A stretch of DNA of 64,000 nt from Lithodes maja (taxonomy: Eukaryota > Arthropoda > Malacostraca > Decapoda > Lithodidae), in assembly GCA_037953745.1 (NCBI GenBank), contig JBAKBP010000209.1, positions 62,501 to 126,500 on the forward strand. Reading direction: 5' to 3'. The position numbers and the translations under genes are program-made. The notes under the pieces were generated by a model, which was not told where the DNA came from, searched no databases, and saw only the letters and a program-made list of their open reading frames with translations. Below, one piece after another: positions 45,670 to 56,937 of this stretch; positions within the stretch are counted from its first letter, which is position 1, and every line of letters begins with the position of its first letter.

Positions 45670-46017
45670 TATTTGATTGTATTAATTAAAGTGACATATA
45701 CAAAGTGGTGTCCTATCTAGCTTATTTTAGTCTTATAGTTTACTCTACCTCGCATTATGAAATCTGGTTGCTCTCCAATTTGGCCTTCTGCCACAGCCAT
45801 TTCAAAATCCAGGTCTCTCACCCTTGTCCTCTGTAGCGGGGAGGACCTTGTACTCCTGAGACAAAGAAGTACGGACCTTAGAAGAGAAAAAGAGAGCTGG
45901 CATCTCAATCCACCTCAATGCAGACGCTTTTTTCCGATATTTGTTAAGCTAATCTGGCATAGAGGACACTTACTGAAGGTTTCATTCCTCCCGACAATGA
46001 GAAGATCAGAGGAGTAA

Positions 46018-48661
46018 TGCTGGGTTCACACATTCACGTATATTGCTCCCGACAGCTCCCGTCAGGCGTAATCGCCAATTTTTTGTTCTGTCGGGCGTAG
46101 TCCCGCCGTGTACGCCCGTATCACCACGATTATTGCATTTTCCCGACAGACGTACCGTGACGTCAGTCGTAATGTAGTCGTAATGAACTACGTACGTGTT
46201 TGCGACTTGCATAAGCATGTCCCCGTTAGTCCGCATGGGCTGCCCGATTTGCGGAAACACAGGCCACGCCCATGCCACGCCCTCACAAGACCTGCGTAGC
46301 TGAGGCCGTATGTCCTGGGACTTTTTAGGACTTACCTCCACCGTTTCCGGACAATCGTTGGCACACCCCGTCTGTCCAAACACAGACAAAGACAGTCTTT
46401 GTCAACCACGTAGGTCTGGGTTGGAATCTGGGAACTACAAAAGGGCAGGAATGGCCACACCATTCCCATTCCCAGTCCTTCATCGGCACCATGAACAACA
46501 GTGCGGAATTCATCCTGGAGGAGTTCAATTTTGTGAACTCCCTAATAAAACCGGAGAATAGGCATAACACGCGGCTAATGCAATGGATCCTTTCCTACAT
46601 CAAAATCTTGGAACTACTTGCAATAGCAAACTTCATCTATCAAGACAAGAATAATAATAATAATAATAATATTTATTCAGTTAGCAATTTACAGAGTTGG
46701 TACCACATAGTATGTTATAAATATGACATGTACCAGCCTTGCATAATTCCAACTAAGGATAGCCCAATAAGGCCGTTAGGCGTATTTCCATTGGGGTCCT
46801 TGAAGGAAAGGAGCAAGAGGGGAGACCATTCATCCTTGTAATTTTTGTTTTGTTTTGGCTAAATCTATCAAGTTGGGAGAGAAAGGAAGGATAATGGTAA
46901 AAAAAACCTCCCCTTGCCAGAAATCCCAGATGGTCCCGAAAGTAGCTGAAAAGACACTATAGACTACAGAGACTTTTATGGTATCGGAATGTATGGGTGG
47001 GAGGGTGGTGAGAGGGTGGTTTTGGGGTTGGTGGGGGGAAGGTAGAAGGGTAATTGACTTGTGTTACACATATGAAGCCGATTGGTGAGGTAGTTTCGCC
47101 GCCACAGATTTTCCTTTTTTTTCCTTCTGACGGGACCGACAGTCAGCGAGTGGGTGGGAGGAGGGATTTGGGATTTTTGTGGTGGATAGCCTAAAGGGTT
47201 ACATGTGGTAAAAATATGAAAGCCATAGGTGCAGTCGTTTCGCTGCTACGATTTATTTTCGGCGAGGACGTATAATTATATACGTCCCTGGCACTAAATA
47301 ACATGAATAAACTGCTTTGTGTTATTATGAGTTTCATTAACAAAAATGTTAGGTAATATATATATAAGTTATATATAGTTATGGTAAAGTACTAAAGATT
47401 TCATCAGTTCACACCATAATAGCAACAATAACTTTGAACATATTAGGCTTCCCAGAATACCACAATTTTTGTTGTATACATTAGGTTGTTGTTGTTGTTG
47501 TTGTTCCCCAGGCTGCCTGGCCGAATAGCCCCATGGTCCTGAGCAAGGCCAAGGCCATAAACGAGCACCCCCACAAAACCCTCCCTGCTTACCACTAATA
47601 AAGCCTGGGTGACCGAAGCCACTCTAAGGCAGGGAGCCGAGGAGGGCGCGGAAACGCCCGGGAAACCAAAGCTTCACCCAAAGCCCTGTGCCCCTCAGCA
47701 ATTATGAAGGGAAAGTTGAGGGGCAAGGGAAAAATGTGACACTTTGGCTCCCAATCTGCCAACTTTTAGGTTGGCAGTAGGGAGGTCAATCCACGGAAAA
47801 GACGCCGTCACTTGAGATCTAGAAGATATAAGTAAAAGGAACAGTCAGAGTAAGCTATGGGTATGGCAGAGATCGCTCAGCTCTCACTCTGATAGACCAG
47901 CCCATCACCACATGACTAGAACCTAATCCTCTCAGCATCAGCTAGAAAAGGCCCTAGAAAGCCGCCTTTGGCGGGGGGGGGGATAGCTCCCCTATTTCAA
48001 CTCCTTTCGGAGTTGGGCACTACATTAGGTTATATATATATATATAGATATATATATATATATATAAGGCTATAAACTTAAGTGAACAAGATAAATTGAA
48101 AAAAATATTTGCATCATTATAAGCAAAATAATTCAGAAAAAGAAAAAAACCTGTCACTGTCCCGCTGGTCCTTATATCCCCCCCCCCCCCCCCCCGTACA
48201 ACGTTCCCACGTCTTCCCGCCAACCCGCAGTGCGGCGCTGTTGCCAGATGCGCCCAGACAACGTAAACTTTCCCGTTTGACAGGATTTTTTTACGATTGA
48301 CGGGAGCCGCTTACGTCTGACGGCAGAGCGTTTTACGTCTGACGGGGCTGCTCCCGTCAGACGGCTGTGATGGCCGGTCGGTCGTAAAATTTCCCGACTT
48401 TTGACATACGGGAGCTCGAGCCCCGTATCTGATTCGAATTTCAAAACATACCGGGCGGCATCGCCCGCACCAATCGCCTCCCCGACCCGCGTGGCTACTC
48501 CCGCCATGCGTACCAACCCCCCCGACTGTACACAATTTCATTTAAGTTTTGTGTAATATGCCCTTACGTTTGACCAAACTACCAATATTCGGGTGCCAAC
48601 TACCAATAAACCTTTGTACGGGAGCTGTCTGGAGCATATACGTGAATGTGTGAACCCAGCA
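46018..48661. mobile_element. PIF/Harbinger-type DNA transposon, non-autonomous
   Basis: Ends are inverted repeats: TGCTGGGTTCACACATTCAC at 46018, and its complement ending GTGAATGTGTGAACCCAGCA at 48661. It is flanked by TAA on both sides (46015-46017 and 48662-48664), the 3-bp target of PIF/Harbinger transposons. The paralogous LINE copy reads GCTTTACTCCTCTGG without interruption near 24716, confirming the empty site. Sub-terminal regions repeat a CCCGTCAGACG-type motif many times. I find no DDE transposase. A short frame at 46491-46640 (MNNSAEFILEEFNFVNSLIK) may be the start of a lost element gene. An AAC-tailed retroposon sits inside at 47488-48020. Confidence 0.85.
47488..48020 (-). mobile_element. 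AAC-tailed retroposon (SINE-like) inside the Harbinger element
   Basis: A 533-bp minus-strand insertion flanked by the 11-bp duplication TACATTAGGTT (47477-47487 and 48021-48031). Its 3' end is an AAC repeat (GTT on the plus strand). Its last 50 bases (plus strand CTGCCTGGCCGAATAGCCCC) match the 3' end of LINE family 3 (CTGCCTGGCCGAACAGCCCC near 27437). No coding capacity. The minus-strand 5' end begins with a hairpin around CAACTCCGAAAGGAGTTG. I see no clear tRNA boxes, so its head is of unknown origin, and it may instead be a deleted LINE. Confidence 0.78.
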
Positions 48662-49376
48662 TAAACCTTCCCTGATCCCTGTTCAAAATTCTTTCTTCTC
48701 ACTTTCGTTGCTCAAGTCCACGTTCATGATATGTTTGTGCTCTTGGGTTGCAGATTCTAATGTAAAAAACATCACGCTGTCCCCTCGTCCAAAAACTTCG
48801 AGCATTTAGGTCCACTTTTGCTTTATTTGAAGTATTTGATGTATTTGCAATAGTGTGGGCCTAGCGCTGTCCGTCCATAGGTAGGTCTGGTTCGATTCTG
48901 GTAACATGGCAAACCTCGTCAAGCATTTGTACTGTGATGTCATACTTCGTCATGCCAGATACAGATGAATCCTCTTCTCTTACAGCTCATACAGTGGTCA
49001 GAGTTTTTTATTTCACCACATGCACATTTCAGCAGCAGGTTCGAAACTGGCCACCCATACCTCAAGGCTATGGTATCATTAAATTCCTGTTTATTTAAGC
49101 AAAGCCTTTGTCCTTGAATGGTAAAGAAGTCAGCCAATTTGAAGCCCCGTGTATTGTGCCATCTCAACTTTCATTTTCAGTTCTTCACTACATTCGGTTT
49201 TAATTTGCTCTAGGATATGTTTCTGTCTCTCTGCTCTTCGTAATTTCATTCCTTGCATTTCGTTAATCTTAGACTGTCTAATTATTTTCATTTTGCTCCT
49301 GTATTTTTTCTGTCAGTGATGTAGTAAGTTTAAGGGAATTTTGGCACACCTTGCCTCTCTGTTAAAGGAGGTATTT

Positions 49377-49673
49377 GTTAGTAGTCTTGGCAAATCCAAC
49401 GTCAAGGCTATTAACCTAATTGCAATGACAACTTGTCTATTTTGACTGCTATGTCGTCATTCCAACCGCGGTTAAAAAGAAAACGTCTAGAGTCTACTCC
49501 TTATCTTGCTCTAGGAGACGTTGTACATTAACCAAAACTACCACCGAAGGTGAAAAAAGCATAGAAGAGAAGAAAAAGGGGTTTACCTTAGTTACCGCTT
49601 AAGGCCCATCCCGTGTTCCGTCATGTGCAGATCCCTGTCGAACGTGCGCATGAGCGACCCTCTCTTGTTATCA
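49377..49673 (+). repeat. left inverted terminal repeat of the DIRS element
   Basis: About 295 bp starting GTTAGTAGTCTTGGCAAATC. It is the near-exact reverse complement of about 57115-57405; the main difference is a stretch (about 49561-49582, AGAAGAGAAGAAAAAGGGG) absent from the right copy. Inverted rather than direct terminal repeats are characteristic of DIRS-type elements. Confidence 0.92.
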
Positions 49674-50181
49674 TTTTTTCACGCGCTCCATTGAATGAAG
49701 TCGCTTTTGTTGTGCTCCTTTAATTCACCCTGTTAGGTTAGTTTCAGCTTTTCTGGCCTTCTTTTTTGTTAGACAGATGTTACGTGATCTAGGGCACACG
49801 TAAATGGGCTCCTAAGTGTGTATAATGGAGACGCGTGTGGAAATAGCTTACCGAAGGTACGGGGGCGCCTGGCGTTCCTCGTATATGTTTTTCATTCTTT
49901 CTCTTTTCATATTCTTTTTTCCTGTTAGTCTGGGCATGGTTTAGCTTTTAGCTTCATTTAGCCTAGCTCGTTTTCTCATTCAGGAATTGCTATGCCCCTA
50001 TGAGTTCTCATTTTTTTTTCATAGCCTAGGTGTACAGTTGGTTCACAATATGAGATTTCGTGGTGGCGGTGCTGTTTGTAGGGTTTGTGTCGGCCGCATA
50101 AATAGCGTTATTCCCGAGTCCCCCCTTTCGAGCCTTCACTGTGTCTCAAGGGCCTGGGCGCTTGGTGGTTCATGATATCCA

Positions 50182-50792
50182 GGGGTACCCCACGGGGGCC
50201 TCTCCCTCACACCACAGGGTTTTTCGCCCCTGACACATTCTCTACTCACGGCTAGGCCACCCTTTTTCTCGCCAGTTTCATTTATTGGTTTTTGTGTTCC
50301 CTTCCTGTTTTCACCTCCATCCTTTCATAGCCTTTTGCCCAATCCTGGGGTACCCCACGGGGGCCCCTGTTTGTGCCAAACCACCCAACCTGCCACTTCT
50401 CCTCATGGGCTTTGCTCTATCTCTGTGGGTTGGGTGGTTCCTGGGGGATGTGCCTCCTCTCCCCTGGTGTGTCTTCCTTGCCTCTCCCTTGACCGGTTGA
50501 GTCAGGATATTATCAAGGAAGGCACTGCTCAGCTTGATGGTCATCGTCGCTTGGAGTTCATAAGGAGTTGACGCTTGTTTGCGGGCCTTTTTTTGGTTTT
50601 CCTAGACGCTCCTCTCGCTTTTTCGGCACCGGACCATCTCGGCCGGTCCCGCAAATTTGCGGTGTGCTCGATTCGGTCCTCTGGGACATTTCGGCTCCCC
50701 GCAAATTTGCGGAGATCGCTGGGGGGTCCCGCGGAGATGTGGGGGGGTTGTGTCGGTACGGTTATACCTCCATTGGCCCGCAAATTTTGCGG
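50182..50792 (+). promoter_or_regulatory. upstream region with repeated GC-rich and palindromic motifs
   Basis: Between the left terminus and gag there are two copies of GGGGTACCCCACGGGGGCC (50182-50200 and 50347-50365) and three copies of the palindrome CCGCAAATTTGCGG (50649-50662, 50699-50712, and with one extra T at 50778-50792). No convincing coding frame covers them. Repeated perfect palindromes suggest a protein-binding role in expression or recombination, but that is a guess. From 49674 to 50181 I see nothing further. Confidence 0.5.
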
Positions 50793-50930
50793 TTATAGTT
50801 GGCTTTCACTGTTGACCTTTTTTATGTCATATTGTTGCCTGATACTATATTGGTGTATGCACATTACTGGTGTTATAGGCCCTGCATGTAAGATGTTGAG
50901 TGGTGGTTAACACTTTTTCCATCTTTGCAG

Positions 50931-51056
50931 GTTCTGCTGGTGCTCTTCCGCCTCGGCCGCCCTCCTCACCTACCTCTGTGCTCCCAGTTTAGGGTTCTGC
51001 TGGTGCTCTTCCGCCTCGGCCGCCCTCCTCACCTACCTCTGTGCTCCCAGTTTAGG
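50931..51056 (+). repeat. 63-bp exact tandem duplication
   Basis: The unit starting GTTCTGCTGGTGCTCTTCCG is present twice with no difference I can see (50931-50993 and 50994-51056). It is preceded by a splice-acceptor-like CATCTTTGCAG and followed by a donor-like GGTGAGTAC, so the pair could be an exon, or this may be coincidence. Confidence 0.8.
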
Positions 51057-51199
51057 GTGAGTACGGATACCTGTTTGCATGTGTGTTCCTGTTTCCCCAT
51101 GCTCCTTCCCTGGTTCTTCTTGGACATTCTCTCCACTTACTCCTTCGACGTGCTGATTCTGGTGTGTGTTCTTCTCGTGCTGGTCGGCTGCTTTGCTTT

Positions 51200-53550
51200 C
51201 GCCTTGGTTGTCGCTCCCCGTGCTTGGTGAGCCACGTGTCCTGCTTGCGCCACTCGCTCTTTGTGTCCTCTACGGCCTACCTCCCTGCTCTGTGTGGCCC
51301 GTGTCTGGCCCTGGTGGTTGTGCTGCTCCATGGCCCTGGTTCCTCGGCGGCGGCTGTGGCCTCTGCTTCCCTTCCGTCGGTGTGACCGATGGTCTCCCGC
51401 CACATTGGGACTGTGGGCCACCGTTCCCCGGCCTTTGTTGCCGACCGGCTCCGCGTCGCCCTGGGTGTCCCTGGCCCGACTGAAGGCCGTTCACCTGGCC
51501 CTCTCCCTGCTCGGGCCCTCTCCCCTGGGTCCCGCAACCGGTCGTCCCATCGTCGGGGGGTTCCCCGGCTCCGTCCACGCTCTCGCTCGCCTCGTCATCC
51601 GTCCTCTACTGCCCCTCGTCGTCCTCCTGATCGCCTTGACGACGCCCGTCGCCCTCGTCTTGGTTCTCACCCTGAGGCCGGGGTTAGCGGCTCTGCCCCT
51701 GTGCGCCCTCCCCTGGCCTCTACGGTTAGGGGCTCTACTCCCTTCCGCCCGCTTTCCCAGCCCTGACGACTTCCTCTTACGTTGTCCTCTCCGCGCGCGG
51801 TTGTTCGTGCTGTAGCTGGCCCTCTGCTCCCTCCTACACTGTCCGGGAGGGTCCGCCTGGCTGTCGTTGCTTCTCCTACTTCGCCTGCTTCAGTGCCTCT
51901 TCTTCCTTCACGGTCTCGTCCCACGGTGGGGGTCCCTCCCTCCTCCGCCTCGGTGTCGGGCCGCCCTGTTCTCTCAGCCCCGGGGATCCTTGCATTGTTT
52001 CCCCCCGCGGCTCCTTCTGGCCTCCTTTCACCCGGCCAGCCTTCCCACTCCCGTCGTCCTGCTCCTCCTCCTTCTTCTCTTCCTGGCCTTCACTTACCGT
52101 CTCGCCAGGGGGGTACCCCTCCTCTTGACTCGGTGGGGCTTCGCGGGGTTTCGGGGTCCCCCTTTCTCAGGAGCTGACGTGTCGCTGGAAGAGGGGGACG
52201 GTGCTGTTTCCCCCTCGGCCGTTCGTGATCGGGGACGAGTCCCTCTACGGCGCCACAACCGTCGTCGCTCGCCTTCCTTGGGCCGCGACGCTGCTGGTTC
52301 GTGTTGTGGGTCTCGCTCCCGCTCACGCTTGTCCCTGCGGGCCAACCATTCTGGGTGGGGGGGGGGGTCGCCTCTCTCGGTTCGATTGTTGGCTATGCAG
52401 GGCTGGGTTGTGTCACGCTTCGACGGGTACTTGGCGTCGTTGGACGCCTCCCTCTTCTCGCGCTTCTTGGCGGTGACTCACCCTCAGCGCCTCGCCCTCC
52501 CTACCCCTGCTACGGTCCCGCTCCCTTCTGCAGGCCTCCGCTCTGGTCAGACTTCAGCCGCACTGACATCCTTCCGGCTGTTCAGTCCCTGGCTGTGTTG
52601 ACGGGTCTGTCCTCCTATGGGACGGGTTTGTGCGACGCCGGTACGCCTGGCTTCGCCCTCTCCCCTTGGAGGCCTGGTTTGCTGAGGCTTTCGCCTTCAC
52701 ACCGTTCCGTCGACGGCTCTCCTTTGGTCCCTCCCCTGGAGTCGTCACTGCTTTTGCCTCCTCTTGTGTCTGTCGGCAGGTTGGCCGGCGCGTTCTGGTC
52801 CTGGATGGGCTCGCCCATTCTTGAACTTTGTTCTATTGCTACCCCGTTCTTCTCTCACCCGGGTCAGCCCTCTGTCGCCACGGTTTTTCCCTTGCGACAG
52901 AGGGTGACGGACTTATTGTCTTGTCTTGGGTTCCCTCCAACCGTCTCTTCCCCATCTGCGGCTTTTCGAGGCGTCTGCGCCAGGCGCTCTTCGCGAGGGT
53001 TTGGACCGCGTTCTGCGGGTCCACCTTCGGCTCGCGGTGTCTTTGGTTCCCGAGCTGAAGGCGGTTTTGTGCGCGGCAACTCGGCGACGCCCGACGGTGC
53101 GGTCCTCGTTCTGCCGGCCGGCCCCCTTGGATATTCGTCAGGGTTTGTTGTACTCTGCGCTCTATATGTTGGGGTTTTTTCAGCTGGTTGCTTGGGTATG
53201 CTCGCTTCTCTGTCGACGGCCCCTGCTTCCGACACGCGACGACGCGCTGTGTCGTTGCGGACCCTGCTTACGTCCCGCACCGACGCGCTGTGTCGCCCGC
53301 GGGGTCTTCTCAGTCCCGTCCTTCTGCTGGTCCTCTTCGGGGTGCTGCCGCCTTGCACGGGCGCAGGACTGGGCCGTTGCGGGCCAGTGCGTCGGTTCCG
53401 CCTCGCCCTTCTGTTCTTGCCCCTTTCATCCCCGCCGTGTCGGGGCTGGCCGGCCTTCCACTTCCGGCCGCCCTTCGCCGGGGTCAGCCCCGCGCCGGCC
53501 TGGGGTTGGGGTGGCCCGCCCTTTTCGACGAGGTTGGGGGGGGGGGGGAG
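51200..53550 (+). pseudogene. gag-like region of the DIRS element
   Basis: GC-rich DNA with long open frames on both strands, so frame choice is uncertain. The most gag-like reading is the frame at 51389-52177, rich in Arg, Ser and Pro (RPRSRSPRHPSS, PDRLDDARRPRLG). It moves to another frame near 52180 (RRSPSLGRDAAG, SRFDGYLASLDASLFSRFL), then to a third (LRLFEASAPGALREGLDRVL near 52950). No zinc knuckle is seen, which is usual for DIRS gag. The shifts imply several small indels. The function would be RNA packaging. Confidence 0.5.
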
Positions 53551-53859
53551 TTAGAGGTCAACGTGGCGCTCGTGCCCGCACGGCCCGTAACGGGGGTACC
53601 TCCACGTCAACACAATGTGTAGTTCTCTGGGTCGGCCTCCTTGTTCTCCTTCTCGCCTGGCCGACCGGGTCGCTCCCCTCCTCTCGGGTTCTCCCTCGGG
53701 TTGTTTTCGCCCTTGCGCCCCTCGGTTGCCGCGAGGGACGTTGGGGGCGGCGGGTTGCGCGGAGGGGTCTCACCTGGAGGTGGACGTCTCGACCCCCTTT
53801 CCGCTCTTGTCACCGACGCTGGCCCATCTCTTCAGAGGTGGCCCACGTGCTCACTTCCA

Positions 53860-55145
53860 TGCCCGGGCTGGGTAGCGTCGAGGGAGTTGACCGCCGGTCT
53901 CCCGGTTTTCCTCTCCCGTGTCTTTCTGGTCCCGTCGGCGAACTGCGACGCGATGCGACCGATGGTGGTTCTGTCGGCCCTCAACGGGCGCGTCGTGCAC
54001 ACACTGTTTCGGATGCTGCCGGTACCCCTGGTACGCCTGGCCCTGTGCCCTCTGTCGTGGGTTGTGTCGCTGGCCCTCCAGGATGGGTCTTGGCTCGTTC
54101 CTCTCCATCCTCGCTTCCAGCGATTCTTGGCCGTTCGGACTTCCGATCGTGTGTTCCTGTTCGCCGGCCTTCCCTTCGGTCTCCACATCGCGCCGCGGAC
54201 CTTCTCCGCACATGTGGGGCAGGCTCTGGGTCCTCTCCTCAGGAGCGGGCTCCGGATCCTGTTTTCCTTGGCTGATTGGTTGGTAGTTTCCGAAGCCCTA
54301 GGACTGTGCATTGGCGACGCCCTCACAGTCGTTCGCAACGTCGCACGGTTAGGGTTCCCCTTTGCTGTTCCCGAGTCACGCTTGACCCCGTCACGTGTCG
54401 TGCCATGGGTCGGTCCCGCATGGGTTTTGTCCGGCGCTACGGTGACCCGGGGTCTGCCGGCCGCGGTGCACCTTCGGTGGTAGGTCTTCGCCGTGTTGCA
54501 CTCGGTCTCCCTCCTGGGGTGGCTCTGGGACTCGTTCGTGGGTTCGCTGCTTTGGGCCGCTCTGCCCCTTCCCTTAGGGTGCCTCTGGCTACTCCGCCTC
54601 CTCCTCATGGGCCCCGCGGTGTTTCCGTTGCCCCTATGGATCGGCTCCTGCCACTCCTGCGTACCGTTCGCAGACGCTTCGGTCGCTGGGTTGCTCAGGG
54701 CTCGCTCTCTGCGGCTGTGCCCTGGTCCGCCCCCCCCGCCGACGGTCTGGGTAGCCACAGATTCGTCGAGCGAGGTTGGGTGGGGTTCCCGATCGAACCT
54801 AGGACGTCCACTTCCCGGCAGATGGGTGGGTCTCCCTCCACTTACCCGTCTATGCCCTCTGACTGTTGGTTCCTCTGTTCTTCCTGCGGGACCACGCGCT
54901 GGCCCTTCGGGGTAAGTCGGTGGCCTTCGGGTTCGACACTCAGACGGGCTGTCCCCTGTTTCCTTCTGCGGGGGTCCTCCAGGTCGTTGACTCTATTGGG
55001 GGTCTCGGTGGAGTTGTTCTTCCTCGCGGCCCGACACCCCTTCTCCTTGCATGCCTCCTCCCTGCCCGGGCCTGCCACCCTGTGGGCGGCCGCCCTGTCG
55101 AGAGGGCAGGGCGTTCTTGTTGAATGGGCGATGAAACGGACTGTG
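53860..55145 (+). pseudogene. DIRS reverse transcriptase and RNase H
   Basis: Reverse transcriptase (frame 53641-54483): SRVFLVP, then RPMVVLSALN, VSLALQDGSWLVPLHPRFQR, LFAGLPFGLHIAPRTFSAHV and FSLADWLVVSEALG, then PESRLTPSRVVPWVG. In DIRS enzymes the corresponding motifs read SLDLQDAY and YLDDWLV, so here two of the three catalytic aspartates appear as alanine. After a TAG at 54481 the same frame continues into RNase H (WVATDSSSEVGWG near 54750). Further RNase H parts lie in two other frames (ALRGKSVAFGFDT near 54890, then SSRSLTLLGVSVELFFLA near 54975 and AAALSRGQ near 55090). This copy is inactive. Confidence 0.8.
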
Positions 55146-55170
55146 TTCGCCGACCTCGCGGCTTCCTGAG

Positions 55171-55510
55171 GTGTTCCGGAGGTCGCCTTGTTCGCATCGG
55201 GGGTGCCGCGCCAGTTGCCTTTGGACCTCTCCCTCCGGCCTCGCGCTCCGGGGGGGGTCCGGCCGCTTTCATGGTAGCCTGGTACAGGTGGCGGTCGATA
55301 TACATCTTTCCGCCCCCAGACGCGCTGTTGCTGTGCCCAGTCCTCGCGCGGCTGCGGCTGTACCACGGATGCGTCTGGCTCCTCGCGCCTCTGTGGCCGG
55401 CACGGGCTTGGTCCGCCCGGTTGCCGCGGTGGTGCCCGAGTCCGGTCCTCTACCCGTCTCCGGCTTCCACTTGGGCTCGGTTGGGGACCTGCGGGCCTAG
55501 TTGGCCTTCG
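55171..55510 (+). pseudogene. post-RNase H region of the DIRS pol
   Basis: In the frame 55124-55567 it reads YIFPPPDALLLCPVLARLRL, then WLLAPLWPARAWSARL. This block follows RNase H in DIRS-type and some other retroelement pol proteins. A methyltransferase-like domain is expected about here in some DIRS1 elements, but I do not see its motifs. The frame differs from both neighbours. Confidence 0.5.
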
Positions 55511-55514
55511 CATC

Positions 55515-56660
55515 GTGCTTGTTCATGTGGCACGGTGGCTCCCGGTCCCTGGCCGGGCCCTGACTGACTTCCTGCAGCGTTCCTGGCCGTCTTCTCCTTG
55601 GGGGCCTTACGGGTCCTGCTGGAGGTCTTTTCCTAGGTGGCTACAGGCCACTCGCCTGCCAGTTGGCTCTCCTTCCCTCGTCCTACGCTCCTTGTTTCAC
55701 CTCTTCCGTACACGTCAGTTTCGAGTCGACGCTATACGTACCCACTTGTCTGCCGTCCGGGGGATCTTTGGGTCCGTCGCTGGGCTGGTCGTTCTGCCAC
55801 AGGTGCTGGATTCCTTCCTGACGGCTGCCTTCCGGGATCGACCTCCTCCGCGCCAGGTCCCTCCGCAGTGGGATCTGGGGCGGGCTCTGGTCCTTCTGGC
55901 TTCACCCACGTCTACGAGGGCCGCTACGCCGGTTCTGTTGCTCGGGCGTCCGCTCTTCCTTGTCGCTCTGGCCACTGGGGTTCGGGTGTCTGCCCTAGCG
56001 GCATTGTCATGGCCCCGGGACTGCGTGCGATTCTCCCCGTCCTTGCATGGCGTCTCGTTCGCCTCCTCCCCTCCTTTTGTTACCACGCTTGGGAGGGCGG
56101 CCCCCGCTTTCCGGCCTTTCGCCGTCCAGGCTTTCCGGCTTGGGCATCCTCGCCATGTGTTGTGCCCGGTGTCAGCCTTGCGCTCCTCTGTTGCGTCTGT
56201 GGCGCCGCCTTCGGGTCCTGCTGTGTGGGTGTCTCCTCGGACAGGTGGGAGGCTCTCGCAGGTGCAGATGGGCCGCCGCGTTTGTCGGACCGTTCGTGCC
56301 CGTCACCCTGTTTGTAGGGGTTCTGCGGACGATGTCAGATCCTTTGCTGCCTCCTTCCGGTTCCTGCCACGTCGATCCTTTCCTGCCGTCGCCTCAGCGG
56401 TTTTGTGGGTCTTCTTTCAATTCCTTCATCTCCTCCTACCTGTCCGTGTCCAGTGTTCGACCCCCTCGGCTGGTGATTGCTCTCGGGGGTCGTGTTTCCT
56501 GGTGCTCTGGCGACGATCCCTGGTCTTCCCCCCTTGTCCCTCGTTCTTTTCCTTTGTTTTATATGACAAAGGGGGGGGGGGGGTGTACGGGTTTGCAACA
56601 CTGGATTGCAAGTTTGGGATTATGTATTGTTCCAGTACATACGTGTTTTTGCCACATTGA
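55515..56660 (+). CDS. DIRS tyrosine recombinase
   Basis: An open frame of 381 codons; the annotated ATG may not be the true start. The N-terminal core-binding region has LTDFLQRSWPSSPWGPYGSC and FRVDAIRTHLSAVRGIFG. The catalytic domain has LFLVALATGVRVSALAALSW, containing the first catalytic Arg, and DDVRSFAASFRFLPR, equivalent to the H-x-x-R box, with Asp where His is usual. The C-terminal nucleophile Tyr is not obvious to me. The enzyme joins the circular DNA copy to the target without a target duplication. The open frame contrasts with the broken reverse transcriptase upstream. GC content is high, as in the rest of the element. Confidence 0.75.
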   Translation: MLVHVARWLPVPGRALTDFLQRSWPSSPWGPYGSCWRSFPRWLQATRLPVGSPSLVLRSLFHLFRTRQFRVDAIRTHLSAVRGIFGSVAGLVVLPQVLDSFLTAAFRDRPPPRQVPPQWDLGRALVLLASPTSTRAATPVLLLGRPLFLVALATGVRVSALAALSWPRDCVRFSPSLHGVSFASSPPFVTTLGRAAPAFRPFAVQAFRLGHPRHVLCPVSALRSSVASVAPPSGPAVWVSPRTGGRLSQVQMGRRVCRTVRARHPVCRGSADDVRSFAASFRFLPRRSFPAVASAVLWVFFQFLHLLLPVRVQCSTPSAGDCSRGSCFLVLWRRSLVFPPCPSFFSFVLYDKGGGGVYGFATLDCKFGIMYCSSTYVFLPH

Positions 56661-56937
56661 AAATTGTGTTTTGTTCTTGTGTTCAGTGTTTTTGTTGGTT
56701 TTTGAAGAAAAGGGTTTTTGGGTACAGTACCTTTTTGGTTTCAGACAAGTCTATGTTTTTGCATTACTATGAATGACGGGCATGTGTTAAAACTGTTCTT
56801 TTTAGCTACTCCTCAGTTTTTCACTCTTTTATTAGACTCTCTTGTTTAAATTGTGTCTTTGTCATTCATACTTTTGTTTTATGCATTGGTTTTTTTGGTA
56901 GGTTGGGCTTGGATGTCCTCCTCCTATTTGTTATGCA

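Noticed and set aside
46006..46389. A Harbinger transposase on the minus strand
   Set aside because: The 127-codon frame spans the terminal inverted repeat and sub-terminal repeats and shows no DDE or Myb-like motifs.
51137..55513. Long minus-strand frames across the DIRS element
   Set aside because: They lie opposite the gag and pol regions in very GC-rich DNA, are Arg/Pro/Gly-rich, and match no domain. They are shadows of the plus-strand genes.
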